A model generated the notes under the pieces. The model saw only the letters and a list, made by a program, of their open reading frames with translations. It ran no database searches and was not told the origin of the DNA. Shown here one piece after another: positions 45,258 to 53,977 of a stretch of DNA of 64,000 nt (position 1 is its first letter; the number at the start of each line of letters is the position of its first letter). Source of the DNA: Bradyrhizobium ivorense (GTDB taxonomy: Bacteria; Pseudomonadota; Alphaproteobacteria; Rhizobiales; Xanthobacteraceae); NCBI RefSeq assembly GCF_900696085.1, contig NZ_CAADFC020000028.1:682001-746000 (forward strand), given 5' to 3'. The translations under genes and the position numbers were made by a program.

Positions 45258-47003
45258 GTGAACAACATTCGCTCGACACTCGCGACCGTATGGCGGATCG
45301 CCTCGCCTTATTTCAGTTCCGAGGATAAGTGGGCGGGCCGCGGCCTGCTCGGCGCGGTGATCTCGATCGAGCTCCTGCTGGTCGGCAACGACGTGCTGGT
45401 CAACCAGTGGCGCAACCGCTGGTACACGGCGCTGCAGAACAAGGACTGGGACACTTTCAAATTCGAGACGATGGTGTTCTGCGGCCTCGCGACAGTCTCG
45501 GTCGTGCTCGGCGTCTACCAGCTCTATCTCAACCAGTGGCTCCAGATCCGCTGGCGCAACTGGATGACCAACAAATATCTCGGCGAGTGGCTGCATGACG
45601 CCAACCACTACCGCATGCAGCTCGCGGGCGATGCGGCCGACAACCCCGACCAGCGCATGAGCGACGACGTCAAGCTGTTCGTCAGCCAGACGCTGGCGAT
45701 CGGCGTCGGGCTGTTGAGCGCGGTGGTGACGCTCGCCTCCTTCGTGATCATCCTCTGGGGGCTGTCCGCGGCGCTGCCGCTGCTGCTGTTCGGCAGCGAT
45801 TTGACGTTTCCGGGTTATCTGGTCTGGGCCGCACTGGTCTACGCCGTGTTCGGCACCATGCTGACGCAGTGGATCGGCTCGCCGCTGGTCAACCTCGACT
45901 TCAACCAGCAGCGGCTGGAAGCGGACTTCCGCTTCAATCTGGTGCGGGTGCGCGAAAACTCCGAACAGATCGCGCTGCTCAGGGGCGAGAGCGCCGAGCG
46001 CGGACGATTGTCGGAGCGGTTCGGCCGCGTCGTCGGCAACTGGTACGGCATCATGAGCCGGACCAAGCGGCTGACCGCGTTCACGCAGAGCTATGCGCAG
46101 GCCTCGGTGATCTTTCCCTTCGTACTTGCGGGTCCGGCCTATTTCGTCAGCAAGTCGATCCAACTCGGCGTGCTGATCCAGATCGGCGAGGCCTTCGGCA
46201 AGGTACAGGACGCGCTCTCGTTCTTCGTCACGGCCTACCGCACCATGGCCGAGTGGCGCGCCACCGTCGCCCGTCTCGACGGCTTCGAGAACTCGATTTC
46301 GAGCGCCGAGAAGCTCGCGGCCGACCCCGCCTCGATCCACACCAGGCCCGCGTCGGGCGGTGACATCGCGCTGCCGCAGCTGCTGGTCAAGCTGCCGAAC
46401 GGCGCGCCGCTGGTCTCGGTCAGCCGTTTCAGCTTCCGCCCCGGCGAGCGGACGCTGGTCACCGGCCCCTCCGGCGCCGGCAAGTCGACGCTGTTCCGTG
46501 CGGTGGCCGGCATCTGGCCGTTCGGCAATGGCGCGATCGAGGTGCCGCGCGACGCGACGCTGATGATGCTGCCGCAGCGTCCCTATCTGCCGATCGGCTC
46601 GCTGCATGACGCTGTGGTCTATCCCGGCGAGGCCGCCGGCTACGATGCCGGCCGGGTCCGCGAGGTGCTGACCGCAGTCGGACTGCCGCAACTCGCGACG
46701 CGGCTGGAAGAAGAGGCACACTGGAACCGGATGCTGTCGCTCGGCGAGCAGCAGCGCCTCGGCATCGCGCGGGCGCTGCTGCACACGCCGCAATTCCTGT
46801 TCCTGGACGAGGCGACCGCCTCGCTCGACGAGCCCTCGGAGGCCGCGCTCTACCAGCTGATCGCCGCGAAGCTGCCTGACACCACGGTGGTCTCGATCGG
46901 CCACCGCTCGACGCTCGACGCCTTCCACCAGCGCAACATCGCGCTGGTCCGCGACGGCGAGCGTTTTGCGCTGCGCGACGCCGTCAAGGTCGCCGCGTCG
47001 TAG
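45258..47003 (+). CDS. ABC transporter, fused permease/ATPase (YddA/BclA-like SbmA_BacA type)
   Basis: 581 aa. The N-terminal membrane domain (about 1-330) has the SbmA_BacA-type character (WRNRWYTALQNKDWDTFKF, DNPDQRMSDDVKLF, FNQQRLEADFRFNLVRVREN). The C-terminal ATPase has Walker A GPSGAGKST near residue 402, signature LSLGEQQRLGIARA near 493 and Walker B FLFLDEAT near 513. It starts with GTG 45258, preceded by GGAGACG. Relatives such as BclA of Bradyrhizobium import peptides, including plant NCR peptides in nodules; YddA-type paralogues have less clear substrates, so BclA function is not proven. Confidence 0.85.
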   Translation: MNNIRSTLATVWRIASPYFSSEDKWAGRGLLGAVISIELLLVGNDVLVNQWRNRWYTALQNKDWDTFKFETMVFCGLATVSVVLGVYQLYLNQWLQIRWRNWMTNKYLGEWLHDANHYRMQLAGDAADNPDQRMSDDVKLFVSQTLAIGVGLLSAVVTLASFVIILWGLSAALPLLLFGSDLTFPGYLVWAALVYAVFGTMLTQWIGSPLVNLDFNQQRLEADFRFNLVRVRENSEQIALLRGESAERGRLSERFGRVVGNWYGIMSRTKRLTAFTQSYAQASVIFPFVLAGPAYFVSKSIQLGVLIQIGEAFGKVQDALSFFVTAYRTMAEWRATVARLDGFENSISSAEKLAADPASIHTRPASGGDIALPQLLVKLPNGAPLVSVSRFSFRPGERTLVTGPSGAGKSTLFRAVAGIWPFGNGAIEVPRDATLMMLPQRPYLPIGSLHDAVVYPGEAAGYDAGRVREVLTAVGLPQLATRLEEEAHWNRMLSLGEQQRLGIARALLHTPQFLFLDEATASLDEPSEAALYQLIAAKLPDTTVVSIGHRSTLDAFHQRNIALVRDGERFALRDAVKVAAS

Positions 47004-47021
47004 ACCTTGACCGCATTCGAA

Positions 47022-47221
47022 CTTCACCTCGCCCCGCGTGCGGGGAGAGGCGTAGGCCGCCTTCGGCGGCGGCTCTGAAGAACGCCGAAGCGAAGCTTCG
47101 GCTGTGCTGCATCGCAGATGCAATCCGAGTGAGGGGGAGTCTCCACGATTCCGTCTCCCACCGCATGCCTGGACGGCCCCCCTCACCCCACCCTCTCCCC
47201 GCAAGCGGGGCGATGGGGACA
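47022..47221. repeat. Intergenic palindromic repeat (family E, copy 3)
   Basis: The left edge TTCACCTCGCCCCGCGTGCG is the same as in 29077-29221, and the right edge CCCCTCACCCCACCCTCTCC is similar. It contains GCCGAAGCGAAGCTTCGGC and GCATCGCAGATGC palindromes. It lies between two convergent genes and fills 47004-47232. Confidence 0.82.
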
Positions 47222-47232
47222 ACGGTCCGCAT

Positions 47233-47733
47233 CTACCAGCGCGGCCACGGTCTGTGGCTGACCCAGCGGTGCCAGGCATAGGCAAAGCCGGCAAGCAGCA
47301 GCACGCCGGTGAGCACCGGCACCAGCAGGAACGTCCATGGCAGGCTGCCCGATACGATCAGCAGCGGGCTGATCCCCGCCGGCGGGTGGAAGCTATCGGT
47401 GAGGACCATTGCGAGGATCGCGAGCCCGACCGCGGCTGCGGCCGCCCAGGCGTGCGGGCCGGTCAGCGACAGCACGGCAAGACCGGTCAGTGCGGAGACC
47501 AGGTGGCCGCCGATCAGGGCGCGCGGCTGCGCCGGCTCGGCCTCGGGCGATCCCATGATCAGCACGATCGAGGTCGCAAACGGGATCACCGCCAGCGGGT
47601 AGCCGGCCTCGATGGAGAACCACTCCATCGTGCCGATGGCGATGGCGCCGCCAAGACCGGCCACGGCGCCCGCAACCAGATCGCGCCGCCGCCCGCGCAT
47701 GATCGCCGTCGCCAACGGCCGCATTGATCTCAT
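47233..47733 (-). CDS. HPP family membrane protein
   Basis: 166 aa with four to five hydrophobic helices. The motif SFHPPAGISPLLIVSG identifies the HPP family, whose members include plastid and cyanobacterial nitrite transporters. Here the substrate is unknown; it is not next to nitrogen genes. The start at 47733 (MRSMRPLATAIM) has GGGGG about nine bases upstream; 47751 is an alternative that would overlap the porin's terminator. Confidence 0.85.
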   Translation of the reverse strand: MRSMRPLATAIMRGRRRDLVAGAVAGLGGAIAIGTMEWFSIEAGYPLAVIPFATSIVLIMGSPEAEPAQPRALIGGHLVSALTGLAVLSLTGPHAWAAAAAVGLAILAMVLTDSFHPPAGISPLLIVSGSLPWTFLLVPVLTGVLLLAGFAYAWHRWVSHRPWPRW

Positions 47734-47746
47734 CGGAACCCCCACA

Positions 47747-47780
47747 AACAAAAAGGGCGGCAGATCGCTCTGCCACCCCT
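47747..47780 (-). terminator. Rho-independent terminator of the porin gene (minus strand)
   Basis: On the minus strand GGGTGGCAG AGCGAT CTGCCGCCC is followed by TTTTTGTTTG, about 20 bases after the porin stop. It lies directly ahead of the HPP gene, which therefore needs its own promoter or readthrough. Confidence 0.88.
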
Positions 47781-47802
47781 TCGCGTCTCCGGAGAGAGAA
47801 GT

Positions 47803-48789
47803 CTACTTCAGGTTCGATGCCGCCGTCAGGTCGACCGAGAGCTTGGCGACACCGGCCGCGCCGCACCAGTTGGAGCCGACGCCGGTCGGGTTGATCGGGG
47901 TGACGTTGGTGGTGCCGCGCGCGGTGTAGTCGCTGGTGAAGGCGTTGCAGTCACCCTTCGACAGATCCGTGTCGTAGTAGCGCAGATCGAGCGTAAACAC
48001 TTTGTAGGTGAAGCCGATACCGACGTTCCAAGTGTTGTAGTCGGCGTACTTGATGCCGTTCGGGAACGCCGGGACGCCGTAGAAGCTGTCGGAGGTACCG
48101 AGCCACTGCCGGCCGAACTCACCCGACACATACATGCCGACGCCGTTGGAGAAGGCGGGCGCGGTGTACTTGCCGATGATCGAGGTGTAGTTGCCCCACG
48201 CACCGAGGTTGAGGAAGTTCGGCGAGTAGTACTCGTTCAGCGTGAACGCCCAGTTGTCGTTGATGGTGTAGGTGACCTTGCCATAGACTTCGAAGAAGCT
48301 GGCGTCCTTCTTGGCCACGTTGAGGTTGGTCAGGGTGTTGGCGATACAGTCCGCGCTCAGCGGGTTACCCGCGAAATCGGTCACGGCGCCGCCGCCGTAG
48401 TAGCAGGTTCCACCCGGATAAAGGTAGCCCCAGACACCGAAGTCGAAGGCGAACGCACCGAAGGTCGGGCGGATACCGCCGTAGACGTCGATCTCGGCCG
48501 CAGCACGGTTCGGGAACGAGATGCTCTCGCCGGCCACGCCGACATAGAGCTGCAGGTCCTTGCTGACGTTGTAGCGCGGCTCGAAATAAGCGGAGACCGA
48601 GGCGTTGTGGTTCGACTGGGTGACGCCGCGGAAGATGTAGTCGTTCATGATGCCGGCGCCGAAGGCGACATCCCATGGGTCGAACGGAGCCGGCGGCGGC
48701 GCCTTGACGGCCTTCACCGCCATGTCAGCTGCCATTGCCGAGCTCGAGATCATTGCTAGCGCCGTTGCTAACAAAGCCAGTTTCTTCAT
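47803..48789 (-). CDS. TorF-family putative outer-membrane porin
   Basis: 328 aa. The signal peptide MKKLALLATALAMISSSAMA is followed by a mature barrel rich in aromatic, amphipathic strands (MNDYIFRGVTQSNHNASVSA, YVGVAGESISFPNRAAAEID, FTYKVFTLDLRYYDTDLSKG), characteristic of the Gcw_chp/TorF family of outer-membrane channel proteins. Two Cys pairs are present. The start at 48789 has GGGGACC upstream. The permeant is unknown. Confidence 0.88.
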   Translation of the reverse strand: MKKLALLATALAMISSSAMAADMAVKAVKAPPPAPFDPWDVAFGAGIMNDYIFRGVTQSNHNASVSAYFEPRYNVSKDLQLYVGVAGESISFPNRAAAEIDVYGGIRPTFGAFAFDFGVWGYLYPGGTCYYGGGAVTDFAGNPLSADCIANTLTNLNVAKKDASFFEVYGKVTYTINDNWAFTLNEYYSPNFLNLGAWGNYTSIIGKYTAPAFSNGVGMYVSGEFGRQWLGTSDSFYGVPAFPNGIKYADYNTWNVGIGFTYKVFTLDLRYYDTDLSKGDCNAFTSDYTARGTTNVTPINPTGVGSNWCGAAGVAKLSVDLTAASNLK

Positions 48790-49113
48790 GACGGTCCCCA
48801 TCTACTGTCCAGACAGCCCATCTTCGGTGGCCCCCCAGGGCACGCGACAGCGGACTGCAACGAAATCGCGTGTGGCCAATCTGGAACGCGTGCACGAGAC
48901 CGTGAAGCCAAAAAGACATGCATGTGCCGACTTTTTAGGCGTTCCAGCCAATTCGTCGCATGTTGGTCGCCGGGTGTTGCATTTGTAACACTAGAAGGGT
49001 GCTCACGCTGCAGTCGAGCGGCGAGAAGGCGACCGCTCAAGAAAGCCGCGAAGGGGATCCAAGCCGAATCGCTGTGCCCGCAAAATCACGGGGCTCTCGG
49101 CCGTCCCGGCATG
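48790..49113. other. Gene-free intergenic region upstream of the porin
   Basis: Most of the 392-base gap between the porin start and the H1-like gene's stop. It should hold the porin promoter. No RNA gene, repeat or small ORF was convincing; a short A/T-containing stretch lies around 48906-48940. Confidence 0.5.
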
Positions 49114-49145
49114 GAAAAAGCCGCAGCGGCGTCCGCTGCGGCTTT
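49114..49145 (-). terminator. Rho-independent terminator of the H1-like gene (minus strand)
   Basis: A 10-bp stem GCCGCAGCGG / CCGCTGCGGC is flanked by A and T runs, so on the minus strand it ends in CGGCTTTTTCC. It is placed 37 bases after the stop of the H1-like gene. Confidence 0.85.
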
Positions 49146-49181
49146 CTGATCCATCGCTAGCCCCGCCCGCGTTCGAGGCGA

Positions 49182-49583
49182 TTAGTGGTGCTCGCCGTCA
49201 GACGAGGTCCCGGCGATCCAGCCCGGGGCCGGCTCGTGGCTCGGCGTCGCCCAGCTCGGCGCCGGCTGCGGCTCGGGCGCCGGTTCTGGCGCAGCGGCCG
49301 GCTTCGGCGCCGCGGCCTTCTTCGGAGCGCTCTTCTTGGCAGCTTTCTTCGGCGCGGCCTTCGCGGCAGCTTTCTTCGCAGCTTTCTTGGCGGCTTTCTT
49401 GGCGGCCTTCTTGGCAGCCTTCTTCGGTGCGGCTTTCTTCGCCGCCTTCTTGGCCGCCTTCTTCTTCACCGACTTCTTCGCAGCCTTCCTGGCCGACTTC
49501 TTCGCAGATTTCTTCTTGGCCGCTACCGCCTTCTTGGCCTTTTTGGCCTTCTTGCTTTTCTTCGCCTTCTTCGACTTCGCCAT
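49182..49583 (-). CDS. Ala/Lys-rich histone H1-like protein
   Basis: 133 aa. Residues 1-95 are almost entirely Lys and Ala (AKKAAKKAA repeats), like the C-terminal tail of histone H1 and bacterial AlgP/HC1-type proteins, predicting a DNA-binding disordered chain. The last 40 residues are Pro/Ala/Glu-rich and end DGEHH. AGGAGG sits seven bases before ATG 49583. It probably binds DNA nonspecifically. Low-complexity codons make the reverse frames open too, producing misleading shadow ORFs. Confidence 0.85.
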   Translation of the reverse strand: MAKSKKAKKSKKAKKAKKAVAAKKKSAKKSARKAAKKSVKKKAAKKAAKKAAPKKAAKKAAKKAAKKAAKKAAAKAAPKKAAKKSAPKKAAAPKPAAAPEPAPEPQPAPSWATPSHEPAPGWIAGTSSDGEHH

Positions 49584-49791
49584 CGTAGTCCTCCTGTTGC
49601 CGCTGATGTGAGGCCGCCGGGCGCATTGAAGTGATCGCTTGCCGAAAACCGAACGGGCTTCGCGAGAAGCTTCATCCGCTTCGCTGGTCGGGCATGGTCC
49701 CCCCGCAAACGCTTCGCGTTGTGGTGAAGCGGCGCCGGTCCTTGAACGTCACGCCGAGCTCAGGTCCGGATCATGCTCGAATGGCAGTCGA

Positions 49792-51108
49792 TCAATTCAA
49801 TCCTGGCCGGGGACCTCCTGTCGCCCAATCGAGAAGCTCAATCGTGTGCACCACAGGAACTGACGTACCGCCGGCAATCTGAACCATGCAGCCAATATTG
49901 CCCGCAGCGATCATGTCCGGTTTGACAAGCGCAATATTGGCGACCTTGCGATCGCGCAATCTGCTCGCAATGTCGGGCTGGAGAATGTTGTAGGTGCCCG
50001 CCGAACCGCAACACAAATGGCTCTCAGGTACATCTTTCACCACGAATCCATTCTTGGAAAGCAATTCTTTCGGAAGTTCAGTTATTTTCTGCCCGTGCTG
50101 CAGCGAACAAGCCGAGTGATAGGCGACGGTGACGTCGTCGCGTAGCGTCGAAGGCGCAAGCTCGAGGCTGCTGAGATACTCGGTGATATCCTTTGCCAGC
50201 GCGGAGATTCGCTTCGCCGGCTCGGCGAACACGGCGTCCTCGCGCAGCAGATAGCCATAGTCCTTGACCACCGTGCCGCAGCCCGAGGTGGTCACCAGGA
50301 TGGCATCCAGCCCGCCTCTGTCCGCCTCCTTTTGCCACACCGTGATGTTGGCCCGCGCGCGCGCGAGCGCGTCGGCGTCCTGCCCCATGTGATGGGTCAA
50401 CGCGCCGCAGCATTGCTCGTCCTTGACCAGCACCACCTCGATGCCATGCCGGGTCAGCACGTTGATCGCGGCCTGATTGATGCGCGGCGCCAGCACCTGC
50501 TGGGCGCAACCCTGCAGCAGCGCGACCCGGCCGCGGCGCCGGCCGAGCGGCGCAAACACGGTTCCCGCCGCCGGACCCGGCTGCGGCAGACCGCGCGGCG
50601 CGAGCGCCAGCATGGCCTTGATCCGCCGCAGCAGCGTGGGGCTTGCCGCGCCGACCGACGGGGTCGGCAGCAGCGCAGTGAACGGACGGGCAAGCCCGGC
50701 CAGGATCATGCTGATCCGGAACATCCCCGGCCGCGGCAGCACGTAGGCCAGCACCGAGCGCAACAGCCGCTCGCTCAGCGGGCGGGTGTAATCCCGCTCG
50801 ATCCTGACCCGGGCCTGGTCGACGAGGTGCATGTAGTTCACGCCCGACGGGCAGGTGGTCATGCAGGCGAGGCACGACAGGCAGCGGTCGATATGCTTGA
50901 CCACGTCAGGAGTCGGCGGCTTGTCCTTCTCCAGCATCTCCTTGATCAGATAGATGCGGCCGCGCGGGCTATCGAGCTCGTCGCCGAGCAGCACGTAGGT
51001 CGGGCAGGTCGCGGTGCAGAAGCCGCAATGCACGCAGTTGCGCAGGATCTTGTCGGCTTCCCTGATGTCGGGATCGGCGAGTTGCGTCAGGGAGAATTCG
51101 GTCTTCAT
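49792..51108 (-). CDS. glcF: Glycolate oxidase iron-sulfur subunit
   Basis: 438 aa. Two 4Fe-4S ferredoxin motifs lie at C25-C28-C31-C35 (CVHCGFCTATCP) and C76-C79-C82-C86 (CLSCLACMTTCP). Two CCG domains follow (EQCCGALTHH and HLCCGSAG). It passes electrons from the flavin subunits GlcD/GlcE to the quinone or cytochrome chain. The start at 51108 overlaps the glcE stop by ATGA. The upstream open frame is the shadow of glcE. Confidence 0.95.
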   Translation of the reverse strand: MKTEFSLTQLADPDIREADKILRNCVHCGFCTATCPTYVLLGDELDSPRGRIYLIKEMLEKDKPPTPDVVKHIDRCLSCLACMTTCPSGVNYMHLVDQARVRIERDYTRPLSERLLRSVLAYVLPRPGMFRISMILAGLARPFTALLPTPSVGAASPTLLRRIKAMLALAPRGLPQPGPAAGTVFAPLGRRRGRVALLQGCAQQVLAPRINQAAINVLTRHGIEVVLVKDEQCCGALTHHMGQDADALARARANITVWQKEADRGGLDAILVTTSGCGTVVKDYGYLLREDAVFAEPAKRISALAKDITEYLSSLELAPSTLRDDVTVAYHSACSLQHGQKITELPKELLSKNGFVVKDVPESHLCCGSAGTYNILQPDIASRLRDRKVANIALVKPDMIAAGNIGCMVQIAGGTSVPVVHTIELLDWATGGPRPGLN

Positions 51109-52343
51109 GCGCCGCCGCCTCGCTTCATCCGGCCGCGGTTGAGGATGGATTTCGGGTCGAAGCTCGCCCGCACCCGCTCGGCGAGCGCGGCGAGCCCGTC
51201 CGCCTGCGGCTGGAACACATCGACACTGCGGCGCACCTCCTCGGCGGCGCGGATCAGGGTGGCATGGCCGCCGATCGCCTCGACCTGCCTGCGGACCAGC
51301 GCGGCCTGCGCGTCGGCGCTCGACGGCAGCGCGGCCCAGATCAGCCCGCCGCCCCAGTCGTAGATCACGTCGCCGCCGGCCTCGCGCGCCAGCGCCTGGC
51401 CGAGCGCACCGCCGACGGCCGGCGGGCAGACGATGCGCCACACCGGCGACGCCCCAAGCGCGCCGTCGGCCGCGAATAGCTTGACGTCGCGCAGCGCGCT
51501 CCAGACCACCGCCGAGGCATCATCGGCGAGGCTGTCGACCGTCCCATAAGAAGACAGCGTCTGGCTTAGCGACCCCGCCCGGTGCGTCACCGACGCCGCG
51601 ATGCCCTCGAGCCGCACCAGCGTCACGGCCTGCCCGGCGTCGGCGAGGGAAGCGAACGCCTCCGCCCCGGACCGGAACGCGGAGCCCGGCAGATGCGCCG
51701 CCCCCGAGACGTCGTAGGGCGAGCCGAGCGCTGCCGTCATCGCCTTGTTGGCGGTGACGTCGTCGAGGGCGCGCAAGATCAGCGTGCGCTCGCTTTCCGG
51801 CTTCGGCATCACCTTGAGCGTCACCTCGGTCATGATCGCAAGGGTGCCCCAGGAGCCGGTCAACAGCTTGCAGAGATCGTAACCGGTGACGTTCTTCACC
51901 ACCCGCCCGCCGGTCTTGAAGCCGTCGCCGAACCCGGACACGGCATGGGCGCCGAGCAGGTGATCGCGGGCGCCGCCCGCCCTGATGCGGCGGGGACCGG
52001 CGAGGCCTGCGCCGATCATGCCGCCGATGGTGCCGGCCGCCGCGGTGCCGAGCAGCACCGACGTGTCCATCGGCTCGAAGGCGAATTGCTGGTTCCTGGC
52101 GTCGATCAGCGACTGCACGTCGGCGAGCGGCGCACCGGCCTGAACCGTGATGATCAGCTCGCTCGGCTCATAGGAGGTGACGGCGTTCAGCGCCGAGACG
52201 TCGAGCACCGCATTGGTCACCATCGGATGGCCGATGGCGCGCTTCGAACCATGGCCGATGATTTCGAGCGGCTGCTCGCCGGCAATCGCCGCGCGCACCA
52301 CCTCTTCGACGTCTTTGGCGTCTCTGACTTTGAGCGTATCCAC
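51105..52343 (-). CDS. glcE: Glycolate oxidase FAD-binding subunit
   Basis: 412-aa member of the FAD/PCMH flavoprotein group. The N-terminal half carries the FAD-binding segments (VQAGAPLADVQSLIDARNQQ, GTAAAGTIGGMIGAGLAGPR, GGRVVKNVTGYDLCKLLTGS), and the C-terminus ends in FDPKSILNRGRM. It is the smaller FAD partner of GlcD. It is coupled with glcF by ATGA and follows the ArsR-type gene by only 32 bases on the same strand, so that regulator gene may share its transcript. Confidence 0.93.
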   Translation of the reverse strand: MDTLKVRDAKDVEEVVRAAIAGEQPLEIIGHGSKRAIGHPMVTNAVLDVSALNAVTSYEPSELIITVQAGAPLADVQSLIDARNQQFAFEPMDTSVLLGTAAAGTIGGMIGAGLAGPRRIRAGGARDHLLGAHAVSGFGDGFKTGGRVVKNVTGYDLCKLLTGSWGTLAIMTEVTLKVMPKPESERTLILRALDDVTANKAMTAALGSPYDVSGAAHLPGSAFRSGAEAFASLADAGQAVTLVRLEGIAASVTHRAGSLSQTLSSYGTVDSLADDASAVVWSALRDVKLFAADGALGASPVWRIVCPPAVGGALGQALAREAGGDVIYDWGGGLIWAALPSSADAQAALVRRQVEAIGGHATLIRAAEEVRRSVDVFQPQADGLAALAERVRASFDPKSILNRGRMKRGGGA

Positions 52344-52375
52344 GCGTTAGCCGGTATCGAAATTCCGCGCCGAAA

Positions 52376-53065
52376 TCAAATGCGCGCACCGAACAGTGTC
52401 GTGAACGCCGCTAACCCGTCTGCGGTGATCTCGACGGAACGGCCCTGCGGACGGCGCCGGATCCAGTCGCGCTGAAACGCGAGGTCGGCAAGCGCGGCCC
52501 CTGCCCGTCCGGCAAGGTGCGGACGCCGCTCGCTCCAGTCGAGACAGGGCCGGCAGAGCAGCCGGCGGCTGCGCGCCGGAGAGCGCAGATCGATGCCGAG
52601 ATCGCCGAGAAAGGCGATGCCTGCCGCAGTCAGTTCGCCGGCCTCCCGATCCAGACGGAGGTGGCCGCGCTGCCGCATCGCGTCGGTGACGGCGACACCG
52701 AGTTCGCCCGCAAGGTGGTCGTAGCAGGTCCGGGCCCGCCGCATCTGCGGGTCGATCCGCGGTGGCGAGCGGGACGGATTCGGCTCAACGGCGGCGACCG
52801 TCATCATGGCTTCGAGCATCTGCGCGACCAGCGGCGTCGCCAGCCGGTAGAGCCGGCGCGGACCGGAGCGCTCGACCTTGAGCAGCGCCCGCGCGGCCAG
52901 CCGCGCCAGATGCCAGCTTGCCGTCTGCGGCGTCACCCCGGCAACCCGCGCCAGTTCGCTCGCGGTCTGCGCACGGCCATCCATCAGCCGCGTCAGCATG
53001 CCGGCGCGACCGGGGTCGGCGATCAAGGCGGCAAAGTCGGCAAGCTCTGGTGCGATGGTCTGCAT
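52376..53065 (-). CDS. ArsR-family transcriptional regulator
   Basis: 229 aa. A winged helix-turn-helix lies in the first 90 residues (GRAGMLTRLMDGRAQTASELARVAGVTPQTASWHLARLAA), of ArsR type. The C-terminal 120 residues hold RRARTCYDHLAGELGVAV and CRPCLDWSERRPHLAGRAGA, a pattern known from DNA-binding regulators of this family that carry an extra domain. The inducer is unknown. It is divergent from the Tat/ABM gene and immediately upstream of glcE. Confidence 0.82.
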   Translation of the reverse strand: MQTIAPELADFAALIADPGRAGMLTRLMDGRAQTASELARVAGVTPQTASWHLARLAARALLKVERSGPRRLYRLATPLVAQMLEAMMTVAAVEPNPSRSPPRIDPQMRRARTCYDHLAGELGVAVTDAMRQRGHLRLDREAGELTAAGIAFLGDLGIDLRSPARSRRLLCRPCLDWSERRPHLAGRAGAALADLAFQRDWIRRRPQGRSVEITADGLAAFTTLFGARI

Positions 53066-53080
53066 GGCCAGCTCCGGCGC

Positions 53081-53186
53081 TAGAGCGTTTTCCAGCGAAG
53101 TGGATTACCGGTTCGCGTAAGGAAAACGCGTCAAAACAGGAATCCAGAGCCCCGTTCCGATTCCATCGGAACGGGAATGGCTCTAG
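53081..53186 (+). repeat. Intergenic repeat (family G, copy 1)
   Basis: TAGAGCGTTTTCCAGCGAAG, then GTGGATTACCGGTTCGCGTA, then AACGCGTCAAAACAGGAATCC; it ends with the inverted pair CCGTTCCGAT..ATCGGAACGG. An inverted second copy lies at 53890-53977. The pair flanks the Tat/ABM gene. From memory this repeat is common in Bradyrhizobium. Confidence 0.85.
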
Positions 53187-53345
53187 GGACCACGATGCTT
53201 GTCGCACGGCTCCCCCACCACAACGCTTCGATCATTGTCGAAGTGTTCACGACATCGACACTTCGATCAGCGGCGAACCGCCCGCGCCGACCGATCGCCT
53301 ATGTCCTGCGTGCGGTTCGGCACCGCAAGACAATCGGAGACGATC

Positions 53346-53828
53346 ATGCAGCCGTCTGAAGTCGACATCGCCACGATGCCCAGCCGACGAGCGGCCATCG
53401 GCAGGGTAGCAGCGATCATGGCGATCGCCAGCGTCTCGCCCTGGGCCGTGTCGCAATCCCGATCAGAGCCAAGCAACGGAGGAAGACCGATGAAGCACTA
53501 TGCAATGAGCACGAGAACCATCAGCGACGCCGTCAACACCGGCGGCCTGCTGGTGGTGGCGCAATGGGAGGCCAAGGAAGGACAGGCCGACAGGATCGCG
53601 GAGATCCTCGACCGCTTCCTGCCCGAGGCGCAGAAGGACCCCGGCACCAAGCTGTTCCTGATCGGCCGCGGCAAGGACAATCCGGCGCAGTTCCTGTTCT
53701 ACGAGCTGTTCCAGGACGAGGCCGCATTCAAGGCGCATCAGGACAGCACCTACTTCAAGACCTACATCGCGGAGCAGGCGCTGCCGCTGCTGGCGAAACG
53801 CGAGCGCGCGCAATACGCGCTGCTGTAA
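53346..53828 (+). CDS. Tat-exported ABM-family (putative quinol monooxygenase) protein
   Basis: 160 aa. The N-terminus carries a twin-arginine signal (SRRAAIGRVAAIMAIASVSP, R14-R15) and is followed by an ABM-type ferredoxin-like domain (about 55-160: GGLLVVAQWEAKEGQADRIA, PAQFLFYELFQDEAAFKAHQ). ATG 53346 has CGGAGA upstream. A second in-frame ATG at 53490 has an even stronger GGAGGA seven bases upstream and would give a 112-aa cytosolic form without the leader. Flanked by inverted repeat copies and divergent from the ArsR-type gene. Substrate unknown. Confidence 0.78.
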   Translation: MQPSEVDIATMPSRRAAIGRVAAIMAIASVSPWAVSQSRSEPSNGGRPMKHYAMSTRTISDAVNTGGLLVVAQWEAKEGQADRIAEILDRFLPEAQKDPGTKLFLIGRGKDNPAQFLFYELFQDEAAFKAHQDSTYFKTYIAEQALPLLAKRERAQYALL

Positions 53829-53889
53829 GCAGACCGCGGGGAAGGACCGCAACGCCAGCCCTTCCCCGCGGCTTACAAGTCTCGGATAT

Positions 53890-53977
53890 CCAGAGCGCCG
53901 GAACGGGGTTCTGGATTCTTGTTTTGACGCGTTTCTTCACGCGAACCGGTATCCACTTCGCTCGAAAGCGCTCTAGC
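53890..53977 (-). repeat. Intergenic repeat (family G, copy 2, inverted)
   Basis: Read on the minus strand it gives CTAGAGCGCTTTCGAGCGAAG, GTGGATACCGGTTCGCGTG and ACGCGTCAAAACAAGAATCC, matching 53081-53186. Its end supplies the TAG stop codon (53975-53973) of the DUF2189 gene. Confidence 0.85.

Noticed and set aside
45207..47294. 695-codon open frame opposite the ABC transporter
   Set aside because: Antisense to a gene with intact Walker and signature motifs; no domain in the shadow.
49336..49611. Hydrophobic Ala/Phe/Leu-rich frame on the plus strand opposite the H1-like gene
   Set aside because: It is the reverse reading of Lys/Ala codon repeats; no ribosome site, and the minus-strand gene has AGGAGG and a terminator.
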